A program made the translations under genes and the position numbers. From positions 1 through 64,000 of the forward strand of contig NVVV01000006.1 in the NCBI GenBank assembly GCA_002733495.1: DNA of 64,000 nt, given 5' to 3'. Every line of letters starts with the position of its first letter. The stretch's first letter is position 1. Source of the DNA: Robiginitomaculum sp. GTDB taxonomy: Bacteria; Pseudomonadota; Alphaproteobacteria; Caulobacterales; Maricaulaceae. Below are positions 43,617 through 52,458 of this stretch, piece by piece. The notes under the pieces are model-generated. The model saw only the letters and a list, made by a program, of their open reading frames with translations. It had not been told where the DNA came from and did no database searches.

Positions 43617-45160
43617 GGTGCGCCTCCACCAAGCAGCATCTGGGCAGCCGTATCAGCCAGACCTTTGGGCAGGCTGGTATCAAAGAAGAACCAGACATTC
43701 CCAAGCGCGACAATCAGCAAGGGGATCAGCGCCAGCAAAGGTGCCTCGGCCATGCCTGTCTTTTTGAGACGTCTGCCCTTGGGCGGCGGGCGCAAATACA
43801 TCATTTCCATCATACGGCCAACATAGAAAATCGCCAGTACCGAGGAGATAAGAAGCGCCACAATGGCCCACCACCAGCCACGTTCCAGCGCAGCCATGAT
43901 CAGAAAATACTTGCCCCAGAACCCGGCAAACAGCGGCATGCCAATCAGGCTAAGCCCCGAGACGGTAAAGGCGGCGGCAGTTATCGGCATGGTTTTGCCC
44001 AGCCCGGCCATATCCTGAACTTTGCGGACCCCATAAGTCAGCGCAAAAATACCAACAGCCATAAACAATGCGCCCTTCATCAGGGCATGGTTGAACATGT
44101 GCAACAGCCCGGCAGAGAGGCCAGCGGCGGTGCCAATGGATAGCCCCAGTAACATATAGCCAAGCTGGGCTACCGAAGAATAGGCCAGCAGTTTTCGGAT
44201 GTCGGTCTGGTAAAGTGCCTGGACCGAACAGATAATCATGGCGGCAATGGCCATGGGGGCCAGTACCAGTTCCAGCAGTGCCCCATCAAAAGGCTCGCCA
44301 GCGGAAAACACGCCAAAGATAAAACGCACCATGGCATAAAATGCCACCTTGGTGGCGGTCGAGGCAAGGAATGTCCCTACCACAGTGGGCGAATAGGCAT
44401 AGGCCCCAGGCAACCAGGTGTGCAGCGGGAACATCGCCGTTTTCAGGCCTAGGCCAATAATGATAAAGGCAAACGCGGCACGGACCACGCGATCATCACC
44501 CCGGCCATGCAATTGCGTGGCTATATCGGCCATGTTCAATGTTCCGGTGGCCATATAAACAAGGCCAATGCCGATCACAAAGAAGGTGGCCCCGATGGTG
44601 CCTAAGATAAGATAGTTAAAGCTGGCGGTCAGGGCGCGGCGGTCCTTGCCGCCGCCCATAGCCACCAGAATATAGGTCGAGATGGACGAAATTTCCAAAA
44701 ACACAAAGACATTAAAGGCATCGCCGGTGATCGCCACACCCATCAGCCCGGCCAGGCACAGCATATAGGCTGCAAAAAACGGGGCCTGATCCTTGGGCGC
44801 GATTTCTTTTTGAACGCTGGGCAGGCCATAGATCAGGGATAACGCCCCCATGCCCGCCACAATCAGCAGAACCAGCATGTTCAGCGCGTCAACATTATAG
44901 GCAATGCCCAAAGGCGGCGCCCAATTGCCAAAGGCGTACATGATGCTGCCATGGGCCTGTACTTGCGCCAAGAGGACCAAAGCCAGGGCAAAGGTGATAA
45001 TGCTAATGCCAACCGACCAGCCCCAGGCCAGACGCCCCCGCGATAGCACAAGGGCTATCGGGCCGCTAAGCAAAGGCGTGACAACCAAAAGGGCGGCGGC
45101 GTGTGCCAGCACCCAGGCCGGCAGCACCGCCAGAAAATCAGAAGCGAATGCGAGGCTCAT
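43613..45160 (-). CDS. mrpD: Mrp-type antiporter, first MrpD-like subunit
   Basis: A 515-residue multi-pass protein. FNVFVFLEISSISTYILVAM (conserved Glu), GLGLKTAMFPLHTWLPGAYA (conserved Lys) and KLLAYSSVAQLGYMLLGLSI mark the proton-conducting family, closest to MrpD. It pumps cations against protons as part of the multi-subunit complex. Overlaps mrpC and the second MrpD-like gene by 4 bases each. Confidence 0.92.
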   Translation of the reverse strand: MSLAFASDFLAVLPAWVLAHAAALLVVTPLLSGPIALVLSRGRLAWGWSVGISIITFALALVLLAQVQAHGSIMYAFGNWAPPLGIAYNVDALNMLVLLIVAGMGALSLIYGLPSVQKEIAPKDQAPFFAAYMLCLAGLMGVAITGDAFNVFVFLEISSISTYILVAMGGGKDRRALTASFNYLILGTIGATFFVIGIGLVYMATGTLNMADIATQLHGRGDDRVVRAAFAFIIIGLGLKTAMFPLHTWLPGAYAYSPTVVGTFLASTATKVAFYAMVRFIFGVFSAGEPFDGALLELVLAPMAIAAMIICSVQALYQTDIRKLLAYSSVAQLGYMLLGLSIGTAAGLSAGLLHMFNHALMKGALFMAVGIFALTYGVRKVQDMAGLGKTMPITAAAFTVSGLSLIGMPLFAGFWGKYFLIMAALERGWWWAIVALLISSVLAIFYVGRMMEMMYLRPPPKGRRLKKTGMAEAPLLALIPLLIVALGNVWFFFDTSLPKGLADTAAQMLLGGGAP

Positions 45161-45717
45161 GTACTGGCACCTTTTGCCTGTTGGTAATGGGCTTCTTGCA
45201 ACTCATCCTCTTCGATGGTGCCATAAGCTTCGCGGATGCGCACAACCAGCGCCAGACCAACCGCCAGGGTGGCGACGCCGACCACAATGGCGGTCAGGAT
45301 CAGCACATGGGGCAGGGGGTTGGAATACAAAACGCCATTAACCAGCACATCATCCATATTCTGCGCGATGGAAACACTGGCCTGCGCCACGATTTCGGTG
45401 TGTGGGGCGGCATTTGCCATGGCGGCGCTGGCCTGTTCTACGGCCTGACTTGCGCCATGCTCAACGGCGGCGGCACTGGCCTCCGGGGGCGCACTTTCGT
45501 GTGCGCTTTCCAGTATAGGCGGCTGTCCGCCGGCAACCTTGCCCATGGTGATATAAAGCTGAAACACGGCAGTTTGAAACACGCCCAGCCCAACCAGTTT
45601 TTTGACCATATTGCCGGTAGCGATGACGATATAAAGCCCCGTCATCATCAGGATGATCACGACGATATAATTAAAATGTCCGGCCAGATATTGCCAAAAT
45701 GAGATGCCGCTTTCCAT
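45157..45717 (-). CDS. mrpC: MrpC/NuoK-like subunit with long Ala-rich insertion
   Basis: A 186-residue protein with three membrane helices typical of MrpC/NuoK (FNYIVVIILMMTGLYIVIAT, then KKLVGLGVFQTAVFQLYITM and the late PHVLILTAIVVGVATLAVGL). Between helices 2 and 3 lies an extra 60-70-residue soluble stretch rich in Ala, Glu and His (ESAHESAPPEASAAAVEHGA), which makes it much longer than usual MrpC (about 115). ATG at 45717 has AAGGAC upstream. Confidence 0.88.
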   Translation of the reverse strand: MESGISFWQYLAGHFNYIVVIILMMTGLYIVIATGNMVKKLVGLGVFQTAVFQLYITMGKVAGGQPPILESAHESAPPEASAAAVEHGASQAVEQASAAMANAAPHTEIVAQASVSIAQNMDDVLVNGVLYSNPLPHVLILTAIVVGVATLAVGLALVVRIREAYGTIEEDELQEAHYQQAKGAST

Positions 45718-45718
45718 C

Positions 45719-46777
45719 TTACCAGTCCTTGTCGCTAATATCGGGCTGGCGTGATGTGAAGCCATAAAAAATGATCAGCATGACCGAAGCCACGGTCACC
45801 AGAACACCAATTTCAACAAACATAATGCCCAATTCCTGACCGTGGGTGGGATGGGCAGGGTTTAAGGTGTTATAGTCCAAAAACTGGCCGCCCAGCATCA
45901 AATTCATAACCCCGACACCACCATAAATCAGCACGCCAAGGGCTGCGCCCAGACGCACCAGCGAAGGTGGTACCGCTTCTTTGGCCGCTTCAATGCCGAA
46001 AATCAGCGCATAGAGAATTATGGCCGAGGCAATGATCAGCCCCGCCTGAAAACCGCCGCCGGGACCAAAATCGCCATGAAATTGCACATAGGCGCCGTAA
46101 ACAATAATGATTGGGATCATCAGTTTGGAGACCACGCGCAAGACAACATGGTGGGCGCTGGCGTCCTGTTCGGCCTTGCTGGTTTTGCTCTTGGCCGGAG
46201 CCGCTTTTTTCCTGATCACAGCGGGGCCACCAAGACCCAGGATCAAAATAACCCCAAGTCCTGCGGTCAAAATCACCGTGGTTTCGCCAAACGTGTCATA
46301 GCCCCGATAGCTGGCCAGAACCGAACTGACCGCATTGGACACGCCGGTGTCCGGCACGGTGCGTTTTAAATACTCCAGCCCCACATAGGCATTGGGTGCC
46401 GACAAGGGATCGCCAAAGGAAGGCATGTCCACCGTGGCATATATAAGCGCCGCGCCCGTGGCGCAGACCACAATCAGGGCGACCCAGTGCCGGGCTGGCT
46501 TGGTGGGGGCGGCGCGGCGCGCCGTCAGCAACATTGCACCCAGCATCAGAACGGTGGAAATCCCTGCGCCCACAGCGGCCTCGGTAAAGGCCACATCCAC
46601 GGCATCAAGCGAGACAAACCAGGCCGCTGAGACCAGCGAATACACGCCAGACAGCATTACCACGGCAAACAGGTCTTTCAGGCGCACAATGGCAATGCCG
46701 ACCACGACCAGCATCATCATGAAAATCAGGTCGATAACCGTAAAGGCATCAACAGGGGTCAGAAATTCGCCGGTCAT
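45719..46777 (-). CDS. mrpB: DUF4040-MrpB fusion subunit
   Basis: A 352-residue membrane protein. Residues 1-90 are the DUF4040/MbhD-like domain (VVGIAIVRLKDLFAVVMLSG, then VDVAFTEAAVGAGISTVLML). A linker region with GYDTFGETTVILTAGLGVIL resembles the MbhE/MrpA C-terminus. The C-terminal 130 residues are MrpB (YVQFHGDFGPGGGFQAGLII). So the C-terminal part of MrpA is fused to MrpB here. One base separates its stop region from the mrpC start codon; it overlaps mrpG by 4. Confidence 0.9.
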   Translation of the reverse strand: MTGEFLTPVDAFTVIDLIFMMMLVVVGIAIVRLKDLFAVVMLSGVYSLVSAAWFVSLDAVDVAFTEAAVGAGISTVLMLGAMLLTARRAAPTKPARHWVALIVVCATGAALIYATVDMPSFGDPLSAPNAYVGLEYLKRTVPDTGVSNAVSSVLASYRGYDTFGETTVILTAGLGVILILGLGGPAVIRKKAAPAKSKTSKAEQDASAHHVVLRVVSKLMIPIIIVYGAYVQFHGDFGPGGGFQAGLIIASAIILYALIFGIEAAKEAVPPSLVRLGAALGVLIYGGVGVMNLMLGGQFLDYNTLNPAHPTHGQELGIMFVEIGVLVTVASVMLIIFYGFTSRQPDISDKDW

Positions 46778-47142
46778 GCCTTGTCACCATTTTGCTCTTG
46801 GGAAGTCTCGCTCTTGATCGTCCCAAGGCGGGGTTTTAAGCCCGCAATATGGGCAGCATTGGCTACCGCGTGGGTGGCCGCCGGGCTGGTCAGTAATAAA
46901 AACAGACCCACCAGCGCCAGTTTGGCGCTCAGCAATGTAAAGCCAGAAAGAATGATCAGCCCCAAGAGCACGAGCAAGGTGCCGAGTGTATCGGTTACAC
47001 CGGCGGCATGCAGCCGCGTATAAAAATCAGGCAGGCGCAAAACGCCGCTAGCCCCGATAAAGACGATCACCCCACCGCACAGCAGAATAATCCCGGCCAG
47101 ATAGGACCTGATGACTTCCCAATATTGCAACAGATCGCTCAT
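46774..47142 (-). CDS. mrpG: Mrp antiporter subunit G
   Basis: A 122-residue protein with three helices; GGVIVFIGASGVLRLPDFYT, then RLHAAGVTDTLGTLLVLLGL and a later LLLTSPAATHAVANAA match PhaG/MnhG. Overlaps mrpF and the DUF4040-mrpB gene by 4 bases each. Confidence 0.93.
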   Translation of the reverse strand: MSDLLQYWEVIRSYLAGIILLCGGVIVFIGASGVLRLPDFYTRLHAAGVTDTLGTLLVLLGLIILSGFTLLSAKLALVGLFLLLTSPAATHAVANAAHIAGLKPRLGTIKSETSQEQNGDKA

Positions 47143-47432
47143 ACGCGGTCTCCGCGTCGGCGGGTCTGCGACAGCGCCACATCCAGCGTGCGATAGCGAA
47201 AGAATTTCAAAATGGCGATAGTCGCAATAAAGTTCATCAGCGCATACAAAAGCGCAATATCAACCGCATCAGAACGCCCGATCATGAAGGCAAAGACACA
47301 CAAAAACAAAACGGTTTTGGTGCCAAAGGAATTGACCGCCAACACCCGGTCATAAAGCTCTGGGCCGCGCAACAGGCGCACCAGCATCAGCGACATGCTG
47401 GCCATCAGCAAAAGTGCGGTCGCAAAAATCAT
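47139..47432 (-). CDS. mrpF: Mrp antiporter subunit F
   Basis: A 97-residue protein with three helices; LMLVRLLRGPELYDRVLAVN and SDAVDIALLYALMNFIATIA match MnhF/PhaF. The ATG at 47432 has GAGGACGGGTC upstream and overlaps the mrpE stop (ATGA); the longer open frame is inside mrpE. Confidence 0.92.
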   Translation of the reverse strand: MIFATALLLMASMSLMLVRLLRGPELYDRVLAVNSFGTKTVLFLCVFAFMIGRSDAVDIALLYALMNFIATIAILKFFRYRTLDVALSQTRRRGDRV

Positions 47433-47920
47433 GACCCGTCCTCTTTTTCGCCGCTGGCGCGCGCGCAACGCCGGGCCATCTCTTCAAAACCTTCCTTGCC
47501 GGTCATCTCTTTCAACACAGCATGTACAATCACCTCATCCCCATCCATATCGACGCTGACCGTGCCCGGGGTTAAGGTGATGGAATTGGCAAAAAGCGTG
47601 CGGCCAAGATCAGTTTTTGGCATGGATTTTACCCGCACCATACGTGGGGTCAGCACCATGTCAGGGCGCAAGATCGTCCGAATAACAATGATATTGGCCT
47701 TGACGATTTCCCAGATCAACCAGGGCCAATAGATCAAAAAGCGCACAAGTTTGTGATAGGGCGCGGTTTCACCATCCAGTATGTGCAGACGCCAGGCCAG
47801 CGCGCTGGCAAAGATGGCCGATCCAGCACCAAGGCTCAGCAAAAGGGTGCTGTCATAATGGCCTGACAAGACCAGCCACAAAACAGCCATCGCTGTCGTT
47901 AAGGATAGTGCGTACCCCAT
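47429..47920 (-). CDS. mrpE: Mrp antiporter subunit E
   Basis: A 163-residue protein: two N-terminal membrane helices, then FLIYWPWLIWEIVKANIIVI and the soluble part NSITLTPGTVSVDMDGDEVI, which is the MnhE signature. First gene of the nine-gene E-F-G-B-C-D-D-x-L operon. The 131-bp gap upstream (47921-48051) must hold the promoter. Confidence 0.93.
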   Translation of the reverse strand: MGYALSLTTAMAVLWLVLSGHYDSTLLLSLGAGSAIFASALAWRLHILDGETAPYHKLVRFLIYWPWLIWEIVKANIIVIRTILRPDMVLTPRMVRVKSMPKTDLGRTLFANSITLTPGTVSVDMDGDEVIVHAVLKEMTGKEGFEEMARRCARASGEKEDGS

Positions 47921-48051
47921 TTTCTCCCCACTTCTCGACTCGTATGAGACGAAGTTCTTTTGTCTTTTCTAGCTATCTCTGCAAGGCTTGGCGAGTCTTT
48001 GCGCGTCGATTTTCGCGATAGAATGCCGCGTGTTACAGTTGGGACCTGACC

Positions 48052-50262
48052 CTAACGACCAAAAGTTCTGGTAAGGCTCAGTCCAAACATGCGTGGTGGC
48101 TGGTAACGTACGGTTTCATTTTCAATCAGCGGGCCAAGTCCCGCGCCCCAGAGCTTGGTGGCAATGGGCTTTTTAACATTGGTGATATTCTTTACCCATA
48201 AAAGTGCGCGCCAGTTCCCCTGCGTCATATCAAGTCCAAAAGAGCCGTTAAACAGCGCATGGTCGCCAACAAAGGCCAGCGCATCGGGCGGCGTTACAGA
48301 GGGCGCCGTGCGGTCGGTATAATCCAGATGTGCGCTCACGGTCATGCCGCCAGATAAAGAGCGGCGGTAATCTGTGGCGAAAGAGAACGTCCAGACCGGC
48401 GCGGTGCCAAAGCTTTGCCCTGACAGGTCCAGGTTTGGGCGCGGCAAAAAGAGGTCATAGCGCGTACGCACATATCCGGCAGAGGCGGTTAGTTTTAAAT
48501 CGTTTGTAATCTGCGCCGCCATATCGGCCTCAAATCCGCTGATATGGGCTTTGGCCGCATTGGTCAGGCGGCGTAAAAACAAAAACGGTTCCTGCGATAC
48601 GGCGACCTGAATATCGGTATAATCCATATAAAAGGCGGCCATATTGGTGCGCAGGCGCTGGTCCAGCCATGTGGCTTTGATGCCCACTTCATAATTGGTC
48701 AAAAATTCGGGCCGGGTGAAAAACCCGCGCCCCACGGCCAGATCGGCGGCGGAGACAAAATCGTCCTTGATGGCGGCGCTGCGATAACCCCGGCTGATGC
48801 TGGCATAGCTCATAATTGTTTCACGGATCTGATAGCGCCCGCCAACAACCCAGGACAAGGGCGTGCTTTTGACCTTTGACTGGGCGCTTAAGGGCGGCAG
48901 GCCAAAGACCGTGAACACCTCGCCAAAGCTGTTATATTTAACGCGCTTCTTGTCAGAAGTGGCGCGCAGGCCCCCAAAGGCGGTCAATTTTGGGCCTAGA
49001 TGCCAATTGCCATGGGCAAAGGCAGCCAGACTGCGGGTTTTGGTACGCACCGCCTGCCCATCCAATGTATCGGCGGGGTGAAAGGCCGCAGGTATACCCA
49101 GCACCCGTTCCAGAAAGGCGCTGCCCATCAGGGGAAATGTGGGGTTAAAATCCCGCCGGGCGCGCAGGGCATAGCCGCCAATGAGATAATCAAAGCGATC
49201 GCTCTTTGGCGAGGTCAGGCGAATCTCCTGCGAAATTTCGGCGCTGCCGCCATCAAACTGCGCCACGGTAATGGCATCGGGCAGGCGATCCCCATCCTGA
49301 ATATAAAAATCACGCACATGGGACCAACCACTGATCCAGCGCAAGGTGTGCCCACCTGCGAAGCGATAACGGGTGTTTAGCGACACGCTCTGGCTGCGCT
49401 GGCGCTGAAATTCATCCTGATCCAGCGCAATGGTATAGGGCAGGGTGTCCGAGCCAATATTGGTCACCGCCTCGCCCATGGTGTTGGGCCGGTCATCGCG
49501 GGTTTGCGCGCGGGCAACCAGATGGGCGTCAAAACGATCATTGGGGGTGAAGTATAGCTGTGCTCCAAGGGCGGCGTGATTTTCCGCCCCGGCCTTGCGC
49601 CCGGTGACGCTGTTTTGAATATAGCCGCCCCGCAAGCGTTTTTGCCCCGATACGCGCAGCGATAATATATCCCTGACAAGCGGTGTACTGGCGCTGGCAA
49701 TGCCCTGCACCAGGCCGTAATTGCCAAGATCAATCTGCATCTTGCCTTGGGGGTCGGGGCTGGGCCGCTGGGTGGTGATGTTGATCGCCCCGCCAAGGGT
49801 GTCGCGACCAAAAAGCGTACCTTGCGGCCCTTTTAAGACTTCGACCCGCGCCGCATCAGCTAAGGCGATATTCATGGCAGTGTCCGCATTGACAAACACA
49901 CCGTCAACATAAACGCCAACGGCGCGCCCAGAGCTGCGGGTAATGCCGCCGTTTAAGCCGCGCATGGTGATGAAGCTCTGCCCGGCTTCGGTGGAGGCGG
50001 GCATCCACATATTGGACGTATGGAGACTCAGATCCTCCAGCGCCGGAACATGTAAAGCGGCAATGTCGGCGGCGCTAAAAGCGCTGATCGACAGGGGCAC
50101 GTTTTGCAGATTTTCCGCCCGGCGGGTGGCGGTGACGATGATCTCTTCCAGCGCGGCTTGTGGCTCTTTTATCGTGGGTGCAGCGAGGGCAGGGCCTGTC
50201 AGGCCGAGGCTCGCAAGACCCAGTGTGATGATGGTCTGTTTTTTAATGGTGATGCTGGTCAT
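48052..50262 (-). CDS. TonB-dependent outer-membrane receptor under FMN riboswitch control
   Basis: A 736-residue receptor: signal peptide ending TGPALAAP, TonB box EEIIVTATRR, plug domain (VPLSISAFSAADIAAL, then ITMRGLNGGI, GVYVDGVFVN and VEVLKGPQGTLFGRDTLGGA), a 22-strand barrel region and a C-terminal FGLSLTRTFGR ending in Arg. The ATG at 50262 has AAAGGGCG upstream and starts the signal peptide; the frame is open for 92 codons upstream, but that stretch is the riboswitch. An FMN riboswitch at 50394-50552 directs it, so a flavin is the predicted cargo, which would then need an inner-membrane importer not seen here. The barrel type resembles iron-siderophore and vitamin receptors; specificity cannot be read from sequence. 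Confidence 0.93.
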   Translation of the reverse strand: MTSITIKKQTIITLGLASLGLTGPALAAPTIKEPQAALEEIIVTATRRAENLQNVPLSISAFSAADIAALHVPALEDLSLHTSNMWMPASTEAGQSFITMRGLNGGITRSSGRAVGVYVDGVFVNADTAMNIALADAARVEVLKGPQGTLFGRDTLGGAINITTQRPSPDPQGKMQIDLGNYGLVQGIASASTPLVRDILSLRVSGQKRLRGGYIQNSVTGRKAGAENHAALGAQLYFTPNDRFDAHLVARAQTRDDRPNTMGEAVTNIGSDTLPYTIALDQDEFQRQRSQSVSLNTRYRFAGGHTLRWISGWSHVRDFYIQDGDRLPDAITVAQFDGGSAEISQEIRLTSPKSDRFDYLIGGYALRARRDFNPTFPLMGSAFLERVLGIPAAFHPADTLDGQAVRTKTRSLAAFAHGNWHLGPKLTAFGGLRATSDKKRVKYNSFGEVFTVFGLPPLSAQSKVKSTPLSWVVGGRYQIRETIMSYASISRGYRSAAIKDDFVSAADLAVGRGFFTRPEFLTNYEVGIKATWLDQRLRTNMAAFYMDYTDIQVAVSQEPFLFLRRLTNAAKAHISGFEADMAAQITNDLKLTASAGYVRTRYDLFLPRPNLDLSGQSFGTAPVWTFSFATDYRRSLSGGMTVSAHLDYTDRTAPSVTPPDALAFVGDHALFNGSFGLDMTQGNWRALLWVKNITNVKKPIATKLWGAGLGPLIENETVRYQPPRMFGLSLTRTFGR

Positions 50263-50393
50263 TACGGGTTCGCCCTTTTGCCGTTTCATGGCTTCGGGGC
50301 GCATCACAGACTGGCAGGGAGCGTCGCCCACCCTTACGCCGTGGGCACAATGGTACCGCACGCAAAAGTGGACGGACCTCGCCCGTCTGTTCG

Positions 50394-50552
50394 GTCTTCT
50401 ACCATCCGGACTGTAACCGTCGGCTCCGGGATCACACCGGAATCTGCTTTGCCTGTTTCGCATATTGCGAAAAGACGCGGCTCGCGGGCTCATCACTTTG
50501 CCAAGGCAAAGCACATTACCGCCGGTGGGGACTTTCACCCCGCCCCGAAGAC
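50394..50552 (-). promoter_or_regulatory. FMN riboswitch (RFN element)
   Basis: On the minus strand, the canonical RFN blocks appear in order: GTCTTCGGGGCG; GGGTGAAAGTCCCCACCGGC followed by GGTAA; GAGCCCGCGAGC; GATTCCGGTGTGATCCCGGA; GCCGACGGTTACAGTCCGGA; TGGTAGAAGAC. The closing stem P1 is GTCTTC (50552-50547) with GAAGAC (50399-50394). A variable hairpin GCAATATGCGAAACAGGC-type arm lies between. The TonB-dependent receptor ATG is 131 nt downstream; GACGG-GCGAGGT-CCGTC just after P1 could be part of the expression platform. Confidence 0.95.
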
Positions 50553-50578
50553 CATGTTTGTGGAAAATCCACGCACCA

Positions 50579-50606
50579 AGCCTAGCAAGTGCTCTGGCGA
50601 GGTCAA
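50579..50606 (-). promoter_or_regulatory. Sigma-70-type promoter for the riboswitch-receptor transcript
   Basis: Minus strand TTGACC, 16-base spacer, TAGGCT. Transcription would start near 50572, about 20 bases before the riboswitch P1 stem. Position fits well; activity is inferred. Confidence 0.6.
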
Positions 50607-50634
50607 GCTGAAGGGTAAGTGATGGCTGTGGATA

Positions 50635-51870
50635 TTAAATGGCAGATGTGTCCGGATCGCCCCATTGGCCATAGACCAAAGCGGCGGTGCGCTCCGGCGT
50701 GGTCATATCCTGGCTGAGATGCATATGCCCCGGTGCCCTGATCTCAGCCTGATGTTCGGCGGTGAGGTCTGCGCTTAGCGCCCAGTTCCAATAGCGCAGC
50801 ACCGTTTGCGCCTTGTTAGACGACAGGCTGTCAAAACAGGCAATGGTGCGCTCTAACGTGGGGTCCAGCGCGACCTCTGTGCCCATGGGGCGTTTTAAGG
50901 CGCGCCATAATTTGATCAGATAATCGCGCTTTAACCCCGTGGCCTTGCACAGAACGGCAATCGGCTCGCCATTAATATCACTTAGAATTTGTGCGCCCGA
51001 AACCGGCTTGATGCCACTCAGGTATGATATTTCCTCGGCCAGGGCCGCATCAATACCCACCTCCAGCGCGCTGTCTATGGCATTTTCCAGACTGGAATAG
51101 GGGCTTTTGTCGATGGCCGCGCGGTTGCGCTGTCGTCTCTCGATAAACTGCATGGCTTTGCGCACCAGCGGGTCTTGCCAGTCTTCTTCGGCCATCATGG
51201 AAAAAATATCCCCGGCGGCGTCCTGCATAATATCGCGGCCTACGGCAAAGCGGATCAACACACGGCTGCGTTCCTTGGGGCTGGCCCACCAGAACAGTGT
51301 CAGCCCTTGCGAGGGGCGTAATTCAGGACGTTTAAGAAGATCGGTGCAAAGGGCAGGGTGGGTGCGGCTTAGCTCCAGCGCCCGGTCCAGACCGTCTTGA
51401 GAAAGGATGGCGCTACGATTACGCAGCACTTTTGCCGTCACCTCTGGTTCACCCGGTGCCAGCAGGGCTTCGCAGACCAGCTCGCTTAGCCCCCGGCGCC
51501 GGGCAATGATTTGGCGGTGCTCTGGTGTGGTGGCGCGGGCCGCCTCGACCAGTTGCAAATCGCTTAGGGCTTCGCTGGCTTCCAGCACCAGGCGCGCCAC
51601 AGAAATCTCATCGCGTATTAAAAAACGCATCAGGCCCGGTGCCACATCCATCAGGGGGGCAACACGGCGAGCACAGCGCTGGCGCAATTCCAGCGGGCTT
51701 TGTGCCAAAATACCGACCAGCAAATCGCCAGACATATGGCGCTCCACCGGCGTAATGCGACTGGAGGGCAGGCAGACAATATCGGCCAGCCGCCGCGCCA
51801 ATATGGTGCGGGTTTTTCCCGCCTCGTTATGGGACGGGTTGTCTGTGGCGATGGCGTCAACAAGCGGCAT
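50635..51870 (-). CDS. DUF2336 domain-containing protein
   Basis: A 411-residue soluble, largely helical protein of the alphaproteobacterial DUF2336 family. Recognisable stretches include MRFLIRDEISVARLVLEASE, then IIARRRGLSELVCEALLAPG and a C-terminal GEPIAVLCKATGLKRDYLIK. No catalytic motif or membrane segment is seen. Function unknown. It ends 28 bases before the promoter of the riboswitch-receptor transcript on the same strand. Confidence 0.85.
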   Translation of the reverse strand: MPLVDAIATDNPSHNEAGKTRTILARRLADIVCLPSSRITPVERHMSGDLLVGILAQSPLELRQRCARRVAPLMDVAPGLMRFLIRDEISVARLVLEASEALSDLQLVEAARATTPEHRQIIARRRGLSELVCEALLAPGEPEVTAKVLRNRSAILSQDGLDRALELSRTHPALCTDLLKRPELRPSQGLTLFWWASPKERSRVLIRFAVGRDIMQDAAGDIFSMMAEEDWQDPLVRKAMQFIERRQRNRAAIDKSPYSSLENAIDSALEVGIDAALAEEISYLSGIKPVSGAQILSDINGEPIAVLCKATGLKRDYLIKLWRALKRPMGTEVALDPTLERTIACFDSLSSNKAQTVLRYWNWALSADLTAEHQAEIRAPGHMHLSQDMTTPERTAALVYGQWGDPDTSAI

Positions 51871-51921
51871 GACGGAACCTTGTTAGAATCAGGCCCTAGT
51901 CAATCATTACCGGGTTAATCA

Positions 51922-52368
51922 TTAGTCAAAGGTTTTGGCCTGTTTTTCCACAAAGAGCAGACCAAGAGAGGCCAGGAAAAAGCTGACGGCCATGGCGAAC
52001 AGCATGGGGCTTTTTACATAACTGGCCGGGTCCGCGTAGTCACAACTTTGTGCTGCGTTACAGGCATCAGAAAAGGCCACGGGCGCATTAATGCCCAGCC
52101 ATGGCGAGAGGTGGAAAACAAGTGCGCCCAGCAAGACGGCCAAGGCCAGAAGCGCGCCATACATCCGGGTGCGGGGCAAGAGGATCAGCAAAGCAGCGCT
52201 GATTTCTGCAAGGCCGGTGGCTATGCGCACGCCTGGCTCAAACAGGCCAATGCCAGATTGCACCGCCATATACTGAAACACGGGGCTGGGTGCGCCCAGT
52301 TTTTGCCCGCCCATTATGATAAAAAACGCGGCCAGAATAAGGGCCAATACCCACCGGAAAATCTTCAT
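51922..52368 (-). CDS. DoxX-like membrane protein
   Basis: A 148-residue protein with four membrane helices (VLALILAAFFIIMGGQKL, then GVRIATGLAEISAALLILLP and YGALLALAVLLGALVFHLSP) in the DoxX/DoxD-like pattern. A periplasmic loop carries two Cys (DACNAAQSCDYAD). Function of this subgroup is unknown; redox or sulfur links are proposed for relatives. It stands between DUF2336 and sufE on the same strand. Confidence 0.82.
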   Translation of the reverse strand: MKIFRWVLALILAAFFIIMGGQKLGAPSPVFQYMAVQSGIGLFEPGVRIATGLAEISAALLILLPRTRMYGALLALAVLLGALVFHLSPWLGINAPVAFSDACNAAQSCDYADPASYVKSPMLFAMAVSFFLASLGLLFVEKQAKTFD

Positions 52369-52458
52369 CTTTACGCTCTTTCAAAACTGTTAGAGCGCCA
52401 CGCTAGCAGGGCCGGGCGCGATGGATCAAGGCACAGTTTCGTGAGGTTGGCCGTGTGA

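Noticed and set aside
45103-45702. 199-residue plus-strand ORF across mrpC and mrpD
   Set aside because: It is antisense to two overlapping, well-recognised genes, with His/Gly/Asp-rich shadow composition.
50263-50538. N-terminal extension of the TonB-dependent receptor through 92 more codons
   Set aside because: This stretch is the FMN riboswitch and its expression platform. A signal peptide and ribosome site at 50262 mark the true start.
50394-50552. Cobalamin riboswitch, as is usual before TonB-dependent receptors
   Set aside because: The conserved blocks are those of the FMN (RFN) element, and no B12-box is present.
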